Shown here: positions 21,163-30,623 of the stretch, in pieces
Layout of the letters: each line of letters opens with the position of its first letter
Position numbering within the stretch: the stretch's first letter is position 1
Source of the DNA: Oehlia diaphana
Taxonomy: Eukaryota; Glomeromycota; Glomeromycetes; Glomerales; Glomeraceae
Direction: 5' to 3'
NCBI GenBank assembly: GCA_003833135.1
Contig: QZLH01000477.1
Coordinates: 9,318-40,941, forward strand
DNA: 31,624 nucleotides
The notes under the pieces: model-generated
Told to the model about the DNA's origin: nothing
The model's input: only the letters and a program-made list of their open reading frames with translations
The model's database searches: none
Made by a program: the position numbers and the translations under genes

Positions 21163-24100
21163 TCAACGTTGAGTGCTATATTGTTTAAATTGAGTCATTA
21201 AATCTGTTACATTAGATGGGGCGGAAATTGGAGTTGAGAATTGAGACACATTTGGGTTGATATGTGGAGCCTGATGCTGTGATAAAGGTATTCCACTGGA
21301 TGATATTGTATTTTGTGAAAGGATATTGGGAGGTTGATTCATCATAGCCGTAGGACTAAAATGAGATTGTGGTGATGCAATATTTGGCGATGCAAGATTT
21401 GGTGCTAGTTGCTGTGGCATTGACATAAACGGATTTTGATTCTGAAGTCCAGAATTTTGAGGAGCAAGTTGTCGAAGTAATTGTTGTACATCTATATTTG
21501 GTGGCTGCTGTTGAGATAACAAATTTGGTTGTTGAGAAGGTTGGATACCTCCTGCTTGTGGAATCATAGGAATTGGTTGTATTCCTTGAGCGGGAGCGGA
21601 AGCAGGTGCAGATTGTTGCTGTTGTTGAAGAGATCCGAGTAAATTCGCGAGTGCAGCAAAATTAACATTATTTAAAGAAATTGGATTAATATTAGTTGTA
21701 ACTGGTTGTCCTGTGATTGACGGCAATTGTGGTACTTGTTGCATATTTTGTTGCCCAAATAAATTATTATCTGTTCTAATTTCTATTGGACGTTGAGAAA
21801 CTCTAGCGCGCAATAAAAAACCTACTGCTTCTTCAACTTTAATATTGTTATATTCTATAGAAATTTGAAATAAATAAATATTTAAGGATACATATATTGC
21901 ACATCATTAATGAAATACTGACCATCATATTTGACATTGTCCCTAGATCGTGTTTGATCAAATATTTGCATATTCACTCTTCCATTTAATGCAAGATGTT
22001 TCTCAATAAAAACAACAGCATGAACTCCTTCTATAACCATTTGACGAATAACAGATTGAGGATGTAATTTCCGAGACAGATGAAGAATATGGACAGTACT
22101 TGATGCCTCACGAAAAGCTTTTTCGACTTGCCATAAAAAGTTACTATGTAAAAAAACACGTTTATATTAAATAAAATTATGAAATAATCATAAAAACGAA
22201 TGAAAATAAATACCGCTCTACTTCTTCAAGGACAATAATTTGGCATTCTGGTACATCACTTCCTTGACGTCGAGGCAAAGGAAATTCTTCATTAGGTTCA
22301 TCATGTGATTGGGAACGATATGGATATTCACGACTTTGACGTCGTTCATTATTAAAGTCACGAGAGGGAATTTTATAAGGTTTAGAACGATGTTTAAAAC
22401 GTTCCTCGCGATGTTGTTCGCGATATGAACCACGTCTGAATCCTCTTTCTTCACGTGGTCGGTAATCATGTTCTTCCTTAAAATCTTCACGAAATTCTTG
22501 TGATCGAAATTCTTTATGATCAGGGTAATCATACCCACTTCTCGAATCATATGATGTACGACGACCGAACTTAGGATCATTTGGTCGACGCTCGTATTCA
22601 TTATGTCTGCGATTAGGAAATGATTGTCCATGATGTCCTCTACTGGTTGAAGAAGAAAATTCGCGCTCACTTTGGTGCCATGCGTTTTTATGACCTCCTC
22701 TTTGATTCCAATGTTTTTTGTGTCTATGGATAACCCCAGATTTAAATCCTCCTTCTTCTTGAGCAGGTGAATGATTCCACGGTTTACTGTAGGATATTTC
22801 CAATCCTATACCAATATATAAAAATGAGTATAAAGGTTCAATTATGTTTATGTTATTTTTAATTTTCCTAAATACTTGCCCAATTTTAATCCATGTAAAA
22901 TCCTTCCATTTTCTTTCTCTATCGCTTTTTTTACACTTTCAACATTATCATATTGAACAAATCCAAAACTATTTTTAATAGATATTTGCAAAATTTCTCC
23001 GTACGGAGAAAAAATATCAAAAAGTTCTTTTCTTGAAGTTGAATGGGTTGATAAATTTCCTAAAAATAAACGTGATCCAGAAGGCAAAGCTTGAAACTCT
23101 GCATCTGATATTTTTCTTAAATTTAATGAACCTTTATGATCAGATTTCTCATTATCAAATTGTGAAGAATTAGGAGAACGATGATTTCTCCATCTTCTTG
23201 GTTCTCTATTAGTTTGGTTATTATTAAGCTGTGCACTTTGTTCAATTTCACTCTGATAAATATTTCCTTCAATAGCAGGAGATTGTACATTAGACAATTG
23301 AGGAATTTGCCCAAACTCACTCAACGAATTACCTTCATTTTTGGATTGATTATTATTCTCATCTTGATAACTGATTTCTGACGATAGATGAGCATTTGGT
23401 ACATTAAAAAGGTCAGCAGCTTTTGCGCGCAAAGGTTTTACATTAATATCGTTGTTTTCTTTGGAATTGAAATTATCATCTGTTTCCATATTATTATTTT
23501 CCATTTTTATATAAGGTAATGAATTAATAACATTATTTTGATAATTTACTCCAATATTGGGTGAAGTTTTATCATTAGAGTATTGCGATTCTGTAGATGT
23601 TTGCTGCTCAATGGATAATTCTTGTTTTAAAGACGGTTCTTTTTTCACAGATGGTTCAGGTGATTGCTCAATAGAAGCTTGGGCCAATGAATTGTTATCA
23701 ATATCAATATTAGAGTTGGGCAAAGGCATTTCTGTCTGATTTTGCATAAAAAGGTCTGGATTAAACAATTTCAGAGGAGTTTCAATTACTCCTTCGAAGT
23801 TAGAAACATTTTGAATAGTATCAGAATTTATTTCGTTCTTCGATGTTGGTTGGATGCTACTGGTAATATCTATTTCCTGCTGTTCGTCTACACTAATTTC
23901 TTTTTGTTGTACCCTAGAGGAAAAGTTTGCATTATATGTTATTTGTTCACTTTGAGGAATTTTTGTCATCATATGAGGGTTATTTTCAGTAAAAGGAAGT
24001 TGTTCTGGAATAATAGAGTGGTGCTCTTTACTAGATTGGTTAATTGAAGTAGCATTTTCCAACGAAAAACTTGTAAAAGGATTTAACGCAGAAATGTTAT

Positions 24101-24194
24101 CCTTTTCATGAACAATTCCTTTTGGAGTGTTATTATTAATCTCTATTGAACCTTTGTACAAATCTGACATACTTTGTCCCTCTATTTCTGACAT
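21163..24194 (-). CDS. Nab3-like RNA-binding protein (RRM plus NCOA5-type anticodon-binding-like domain)
   Basis: Four exons (24194-22880, 22805-22214, 22143-21923, 21854-21163) give 939 residues. Nab3 in yeast works with Nrd1 and Sen1 to end transcription of non-coding RNAs and hand them to the nuclear exosome. Order: acidic, Asn/Ser/Gln-rich disordered region 1-370; one RRM at about 373-448 with RNP2 LFLGNL and RNP1 SFGFVQY; an Arg/His/Glu-rich stretch encoded by 22760-22300; a folded block beginning VPECQIIVLEEVERNFLWQV and ending near KVEEAVGFLLRARV, like the anticodon-binding-like domain of NCOA5 and fungal Nab3; then a 200-residue Gln/Pro/Asn-rich prion-like tail. Intron 1 uses a GC donor. 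The start is the first ATG, with MSDLY eight codons later as an alternative. The gene is divergent from the Zap1-like gene. The family call is solid for RRM plus domain order; true Nab3 orthology is inferred. Confidence 0.87.
22806..22879 (-). other. GC-AG intron in the Nab3-like gene
   Basis: On the minus strand the exon ends ...AAATTGG and the intron begins GCAAGT and ends TATAG. The junction gives LKLGLEISYSKPW, continuing the RRM's last strand as the family does. No GT donor in the preceding 35 bases keeps the frame. The next GT (GTATTT, 5 bases on) would break the frame with the only acceptor available. GCAAGT is the standard form of the rare GC donor. Confidence 0.8.
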
Positions 24195-24651
24195 TTCTAC
24201 TTGCTTTCGTTATTCAAGCCTGTTTTTCTAATTTAGAAGCTTTAACTGAATAAATTGTACACTTGGAAAAAAAAATAAAAATAAAAAACACTTTTTCTTA
24301 AAAGAAAATTTTTTTTAGAATGTATTATTGTGGAAAACTACAGAACGGTATCGATCTGGTTAAAAGATTTGGGAATACTGTGTAATGTGTAAATGTGATG
24401 TTTTATCATCATGTGACCGACTGTGACATGTGAATACTATAGTTGACCTATGAGGTCAATCGGGATTTATTGTTTTTTTTTTTTTGATTTAAAGGTGTTT
24501 TGTATGTCGAAATAAGTTCATGTACAATCAATTCTTCAAAAAATTTTTTCTATTGTATGGTTAGTTCAAAAACTTTTCACTTCGAAAAACCTTAGATTTC
24601 AAAATAATCCGTATAATATTTATTAGCTTGACGGTATATTCATAAACGTTT
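24195..24651. promoter_or_regulatory. Divergent promoter region, Nab3-like / Zap1-like
   Basis: 457 bp lies between two divergent ATGs. It includes T/A tracts (24262-24313, 24473-24486) and the palindrome at 24443-24459. Each gene should start transcription here; no TATA-type element is convincing against the AT-rich background. Confidence 0.55.
24443..24459. promoter_or_regulatory. Palindrome resembling a zinc-responsive element (candidate Zap1 site)
   Basis: TTGACCT-ATG-AGGTCAA is a perfect 7-bp inverted repeat with a 3-base centre. Yeast Zap1 binds ACCTTNAAGGT. Here ACCT and AGGT are at the same spacing, with only the two inner T/A positions changed. It lies 193 bp before the Zap1-like ATG and 249 bp before the Nab3-like ATG. 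Yeast ZAP1 is known to activate its own gene through such a site, so autoregulation is a reasonable but untested inference. Confidence 0.5.
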
Positions 24652-26977
24652 ATGGAGGTACTTTTAATATTTTGAAAGATTGTCTCGTTTTATGTTTGAA
24701 TCCGCGTATTGATATTATAATACACTTCAACCGTTTTCAGCAGAGATTTAGCATACAATTTCTTGCAGGTGGAAATAAATTATTGCAACAGGAAACCGTT
24801 TCAAATAGTGTAATTTCGAATCAAAGGAAAAGTTCATCCCAATTTAAAAGTGATTTATTAGGAGTTTATAATTCAATGTTTAGACCGCCACCACAAAATG
24901 ATTTTGCTCGAGATGTTGGAGATTTCTCTAATGGCTTTACGAACTCATACTTGGATTTTACCTCTGTTTCACATTCAACACCACCATCTTTTAACCAGTT
25001 TACTCGGTCTCAAGATTTATTGTTGTCAAACCAGATTCCAAGTCATTCTTCGGTCGCAGCAACAGCTTTACAAGTCACACAGACTCCCGCTATAGCAGGT
25101 GAATGCTGCACGGAATGTTGTCCCGTTGCTGCGGCACAAGCCGCAACAACAAATCGAGAATTGGAACCAAACAACATTGTTGACGAAGCTGATTTACATA
25201 AATTTTCATCTTTTAGTTTTTCCGATCCTTCTGTGAATTATAGATCTAGTATTAGTTCAAATATTATGGACTATGGAAATTTTTCACATATACTTGGACA
25301 GAATTCAACATTTAGGATGCCGTTTTTTAGACATACTCAAGAGACGAGAACCCTTACATCACCATTTCATAAAATGATGCAAGATCATATAAGTGCAGCG
25401 TTTTTATCTGCTGAACATCAGAATACAGATTCTAGTGTTCCGACAACTTCAATTCAAACAATTTCAATCCCAATTGGTGAAAATGTTCAGATGATGAATT
25501 CAAATATTGAGGTATGTTATTTTGATAAATTGGTGAAGAGTTATATACTATTTTTTATGTAAAATTCATAACAATATTCTTATATTAAGTAAATCGCTTT
25601 TCAGACTTCTTCCGAATCAAATTGTGCTACTTCATCAATGATTAGCCACAGTTCTTCTCAAGATGAAACATCTGCTCATAAAATGACTATAGTTTTGGAG
25701 GGAAATACGGAAAACTCATTTCAATCTGGATCAATCTCAGATATTGAAGATATTGCAACGACTTCTACTTCAGAGTCAACACCAACTAATATAGCAGGTA
25801 CCAAACGAAAAGAAGACGATGCTATAGATGAGACGCGCTGTCTTTGGTCTACTTGTGCTGCAGTTTTTAGATCTATCGATGAACTTATACCACATCTTTC
25901 AAAATTACATGTCGCTGGTCGTAGTAAAGGCAACTTTTGTCGGTGGGCATCATGTTCGATGGAAAAGGAAGGAAGTGATGAATTGATCAAACATTTATGT
26001 TTAGATCATTTAGAAACGCGAGAGTTTAGGCATGGATGCAAGTGGCAAGACTGTCATTTACGATTCGAAACTTTTGAAGAGTTGACAGGTCATGTTAGTG
26101 ACCTTCATATTGGGTCTGGAAGGAGTCAATATATTTGCTATTGGGAAAAATGTGATCGAAATGGACGTCCATTTACACAACGTCAAAAAGTTATGAGACA
26201 TATTCAGACACATACTGGTAAACAATTTTTCAATAATTTTCTCCTTAGGCCACTCCAATAAATAGTTTCGATAAACATCAATCCCCATTTTTGCCAAAAA
26301 ATTGGATTTAAACAAATTTGTATTAAATATTATTGGCCAATTAGCTTTCTTAGTCACATGATTGTTTAAATTTTTCTTGTGCATGTGATGTTAAACGAAG
26401 CTATTTGTTGGAGTGGCCTAATAATACTATTTATACATCTCCATTATGATAATTTTTCAATTTAATTTTAGGTGATAAACCATATCAATGTACTATCTGT
26501 AAAAAACGCTTTTCTGAGGCCAATATTATGACTCAGCATATGAGAACCCATACAGGAGAACGACCCTTCAAATGCACACAGCCTGACTGTGGCCGAGAAT
26601 TTTCTATTTCTGGAGCATTGACAATACATCTGCGAGTTCACACAGGTATTTGTAAGATTATATATATAATATATTTTTTAAAGAAATTTCTTAATTTTTT
26701 ATTAATTGTATAGGCGAAAAACCTTTCAAATGCAAGTTTGATGGATGTGTCAAAAGATTTGCAGAATCTTCTAATCTCACTAAACATGTATATAAGTGTT
26801 ACGTTCTACATATTTAAGTTGTTTGCAAATATTCTTGATTGCTAATTTCAACTTATATATAAATAGATGAGAGTACATACGGGCGAACGGCCCTTCAAAT
26901 GCCCAATAACAACATGCAATAAAAAATTTTCGCGACCTGATCAAGTGACGCGGCATCAGAAAACACACAAACAATAG
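24652..26977 (+). CDS. Zap1-like C2H2 zinc-finger transcription factor (eight fingers)
   Basis: Six exons (24652-24657, 24741-25511, 25605-26217, 26472-26645, 26714-26787, 26867-26977) give 582 residues. Zap1-type factors sense nuclear zinc and activate zinc-uptake genes. The N-terminal 260 residues are Ser/Gln/Asn-rich with a cysteine cluster GECCTECC (encoded near 25098-25121), a possible zinc-sensing site. The C-terminal half holds eight C2H2 fingers. The first three, and the fourth, are of the CXWXXC type (CLWSTC, CRWASC, CKWQDC, CYWEKC); the last four are classic with TGE(R/K)P linkers, ending KTHKQ. The Trp-type pairs followed by tandem classic fingers match Zap1 best; Gli/Zic-type factors are the alternative. 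The 6-base first exon (ATGGAG) is the least certain part; translation could start at a later ATG such as 24875. Intron 3 is enlarged by a MITE. Confidence 0.82.
26248..26418. mobile_element. MITE inside intron 3 of the Zap1-like gene (TA target duplication)
   Basis: A long inverted repeat begins GGCCACTCCAAYAAATAG (26248-26265, and inverted at 26401-26418) and extends weakly through about 35 bases. TA dinucleotides lie on both sides (26246-26247 and 26419-26420), as for Tc1/mariner-type insertion. It is 171 bp with no coding. Removing it and one TA leaves an intron of about 81 bp, the normal size in this window. It separates the codons for finger 4 and finger 5. Confidence 0.75.
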
Positions 26978-27288
26978 TTATGAAGTTGTATAAAAGTAGA
27001 TATGTGACATCCTTTGCAGTACTGGTGTAGCCCATCTTATCCGTTTGAAATGGCAGCTTTTCTGGAAAAAAAGCTTACTTAAATACTCGACGACACCCCC
27101 AATTGTATATATGTTAATTATTATATTTATAGCACGAGACAAGAAAAATTTAAATTAATATGAAAATTAATAATGTATTTTTAATTTCAGTTTTTTTATC
27201 AGTTGTAGTCACGTGATGTAATTAGATATAGATTATGATATCCGATTAAAAAAAAAAGAAACCTATTTTAAAATTTTATCTCGTCGTA
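26978..27288. promoter_or_regulatory. Intergenic region: 3' end of Zap1-like gene and CTK3 promoter
   Basis: 311 bp lies between tandem genes. A TCACGTGA palindrome (27209-27216, E-box core CACGTG) sits about 75 bp before the CTK3 ATG and could bind a bHLH factor. An A run (27247-27258) precedes the start. Nothing else stands out. Confidence 0.4.
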
Positions 27289-28947
27289 ATGTCAGTTACG
27301 GTCCCGGATTTTATTGACGCTTTTGATGCACGTTTGTACTTCGTTAGTTCTCTCAAGAAACTTAGCGTGAGTCAACAGACAATTCTTAAGTGCAGAAGTT
27401 TTGCACTGCGATACACAGATTGGTACGAAGACCTGTATCGCTGTATAATCGATGTTATGGAAAGCAGTAATGTTTGGTCGCGAATGTACCTTCTTTACTT
27501 CTTAGATGGTCTTGTAGAAAGGTCTGAGTTTCTAAATTTTAAAGGATATACTGAGTTTATTCTTGAGGATCTCGAGAAAATCGTTAGCTTAGTCTGTGAA
27601 AAGCCTGAAGGGTCTGTTAATTTAGTAAATACGTTAAAAACACTTGAAAGATGGCAGTCCAAAAACTTTTTCGATTATGATGTTCTCGAAAAGGTCAAAG
27701 CTTCATTATTAGCATGGAAATCAGAACCTGAATACCCGCCAGAGCTAAATCTTACAGCAGCAGAGATAAAACAAAGAATGGAAGACGATAGAGAGAGGGC
27801 TAAGCTTCTTCGAGAAGATAGTTGGTGGATTGATAAAAGCGTAGAAGATGGGGAGGCTCTGGCTTTATGGGAAGAGACGTCGGATCTTGATGAAGGCGAC
27901 TACATTGACATTATAACGGAAAATATAAAACAAGATTCTAGTTATGACTGGAAGAGCTTGTATGAAGAAGTTATAGCCTGGAGTAAAGAACAAGCTAATT
28001 TTGAAAAAGAAAACGAAAGAATAGCGGCGATGAATTGCGAGTTTGGTAAGTTAGTTTTTGATAAAGATTTTTTATGAACATAAATAAATAATAATTTCTT
28101 AAATAATAGAACCTGTTGCACAGACCGTCTTGCTTAGTAAAATCCCGAGACCGAATTTTGAAAAGCATAAAGATCAGATTTCTAGAAATTCAGGAGTGCC
28201 GAGTAAAATACCAAGACTTAAAAGAGCACCCTTCAATACACTGATCGAAAAGAATCCTGAAGATGATCCTTTGGTTCTGAAGGGGGGTGGGCTCCATAAA
28301 GCCAAAAAGAAGTTTTCTGAGTCAGAGTCTGCGACAGCGTCCGCGTCCGTATCCGCATCCACACCTGTAACAACTCCCACAGCAAATATAGCACTCATAG
28401 CCAGAAATCGACTTAAGGCCAACAAGACTGTCCCGGCCATTGTTATTTCCCCTCCTAATCAAACGGAAATTATGCCTGTCTCGCCTTATCCGGAAAAATC
28501 GGGAACCAAAAGGAGGCAAGGTTCCGACGATATCTTCCGAGACGTATTGGATGAACAATCCAAACTAAAGCGAGCCCGTAAAAGAATGTCTACTCACGAA
28601 GATCTTTCAATCACCACCGGAACCAAAGGATTCGATTTCCAAGAGGTAAAGTCATAAGAGAGTATATATATATATAAGAAAGTAATATAAAAATAACATA
28701 TTTTTCTCTTTATTTGATTAAGTTGTCGGACCAAAATTCTTCGTATATGAGCGAGGAAGAGAATACCCAAGATTCGAGAGAGGTTGAAGAAGAAAATTTT
28801 AATAATGTTATTGATCATTGTCCTGAATCAAATCTTGAGTTTCTTTTACAAGCAGTCGAATTGGTATCGCCAATGACTGAGGTTTCTCTTTCTAAAGAAG
28901 ATTCCCCACCTCATGATGATTTTAATTTGACTGAATCATGGTTATAA
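27289..28947 (+). CDS. CTD kinase I subunit gamma (Ctk3) homologue with long C-terminal extension
   Basis: Three exons (27289-28045, 28110-28645, 28723-28947) give 505 residues. CTDK-I phosphorylates Ser2 of the RNA polymerase II C-terminal repeats; the gamma subunit partners the kinase and cyclin in the nucleus. Residues 1 to about 150 form the helical CID/VHS-like Ctk3 domain (MSVTVPDFIDAFDARLYFVS, then LKCRSFALRYTDWYEDLY). A second conserved helical block follows at about 155-245, including LLREDSWWIDKS. Residues 250-505 are low-complexity: basic and Ser/Thr/Ala-rich, then acidic to the end (LTESWL). Yeast Ctk3 has about 296 residues, so the last 200 are extra. If intron 1 were retained, a stop at 28075-28077 would give a 262-residue form close to the usual length. 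The family call is strong; the extension is supported only by open frame and splice signals. Confidence 0.9.
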
Positions 28948-29602
28948 AATATTCTTTTGATAAATTTTATTAGATTAACTAGCCTTCAGTGATGATCACC
29001 ATCATGACGAATAACAGGTGACAAATGGAGGATATGAGACGTTACCGACGTTACAGGGTGTGGTGACAATTTATCATACTGTTGACGAACACGTTGATTG
29101 AAGTAAATTAAATATCTAATTTTAACTATATTTTAATTTTAAACAGAACAGTAAAAAATTTCTCCAAAATTTAGATGTAAATAACAATTATAGAATCGTT
29201 AAATAAAAAAAATTATATTGTAATTTATAATATTAAATTCAGTAAAGTTAAAAAATAATAATAAAACAAAATTAAGAATAAAATAATAATTTATTTTATA
29301 AATCTTAAATAATTTACAAGATAAAAGATAACAGAACAAAAATTAAAAGTGTCAATGATAAACAAAGAAAATAAATATGTCATTATATTAAAGTTCATTA
29401 TATTCAAAGGGATAAGAACGATAAAATATATAGAACATGAATTATTTTGGTTTTCTGACTTTGAGATAAAAAAAAAAATCTAAGTATTATAATAAAAAAA
29501 AAAAAAGGAAAGAACAAAATTGAGTCAAATATTACGTATAAATCGTTAATGTGGACAAAATATTTGAAACTTAAAGGCATTGAAAGACACTATCCATATT
29601 AT
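28948..29602. other. Convergent intergenic region, CTK3 and Whi2-like 3' ends
   Basis: 655 bp lies between two converging stops, so it should contain both 3' untranslated regions and terminators. A less AT-rich piece at 28985-29100 holds a small palindrome (GTGATGATCACCATCATGAC) and repeated GACGTTAC words. The rest is AT-rich with A runs near 29467 and 29494. No gene is seen. Confidence 0.45.
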
Positions 29603-30623
29603 TTATACCAAAGCCAATTCCAAAGTCCATGTGCGCCTGCACCACAGTCGGACTGGTATAACTTTATCACCACCAACTGAAACTTCTAAGCCATCCCACC
29701 AACACTTTCTCTGTATTAAAGATGAGTCAGTATATGAGTAAAAAAAATTTTAATAAATGAGAATAAAAATTATTTACCGCTGGCTTTCTCCAAAATAGTA
29801 ATAATTTCTGTGCTGTCGCCATTTGATTACTTTGTCCAGTCGTTTTTAGCATTACGAGTGCGATACTAACAATACTAGTCTTGTGCGGCTCGATATTACG
29901 ATATCCCCATTCATCGTCTCTTGAAAAACCCGATACACACAACATGTCTATCAAATGTTGTTCCGCTACGTTGTTTTCTTTATTAACATTACGTTGTAAT
30001 GCAGTAAATATCTTCTTTTGATCAAGAAGGATTGTACCACATTCCGTCTTCAACTCATAAATATTAATTGCGGATTCAACTTCGGTCATTTCAAGGGCCT
30101 CACTGGTATTTCCAACAGGTGATGATGATGTATTTGCTAAAATATCCTTTTTATTTGGTTTTGGAGGTATAGTAAAATAGTCCAATTCTTCTCTCAAAAC
30201 AATGATTGCTTGCTTGCTTAAGAGAGGATTTTGTGTAGGACTTTGCGGAAAATTTGTACTTCCTTGGTTAGAATAAAAAGTGTCCTGTGCAGTTTTATAA
30301 AAGTTCATGATAAATTCTAAACATAGAGGATCGAAATCTACATAAATAACTTGATCTTCAAGTTCCATAGAATCTGTTGAAGCATGGTCATCTTGTTCCT
30401 CTTCTTCTTCATAATCAAGTGTACCACTTCTGCCCAAAATTAGACCGTTAGGAAACATAACAATAAGAATACTCTCAGGCAAACTCATCAACATCTCGCG
30501 ATCGATTTCAAATCGAGTTCCTCGAAGTTCGAGTATAAGTTTTGATGGAAAAGTTGGTTCCGGTGGCTGAAGCGGTGGTAAAGGAACCGCGCTATGCACT
30601 GGATTAGAAGCAATTTGAGACAT
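29603..30623 (-). CDS. Whi2-like BTB/POZ domain protein
   Basis: Two exons (30623-29778, 29710-29603) with a 67-bp intron give 317 residues. Whi2 is the fungal BTB/KCTD-type partner of Psr phosphatases in the general stress response and in restraining growth when amino acids are low. The BTB/T1-like fold covers about 25-150: LILELRGTRFEIDREMLMSL, then FPNGLIL, an acidic insert of about 25 residues, and DPLCLEFIMNFYK. The C-terminal domain ends KPARKCWWDGLEVSV...VRLWCRRTWTLELALV; this last exon is short and easy to miss, but it is typical of the fungal family and joins in frame. Yeast Whi2 (486 residues) has a longer disordered N-terminus. ATG 30623 is the first in frame. The gene is convergent with CTK3. 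Whi2 function is inferred from domain layout. Confidence 0.83.

Noticed and set aside
22218..22670. 150-codon minus-strand frame overlapping Nab3-like exon 2
   Set aside because: Alternate-frame shadow. The other frame continues the RRM and joins properly to the next exon; this one does not.
28174..28558. Antisense frames opposite CTK3 exon 2, one with Asp/Ala repeats, one Cys/Gly/Arg-rich
   Set aside because: They are shadows of the Ser/Ala/Thr-rich codons of the CTK3 tail in opposite frames.
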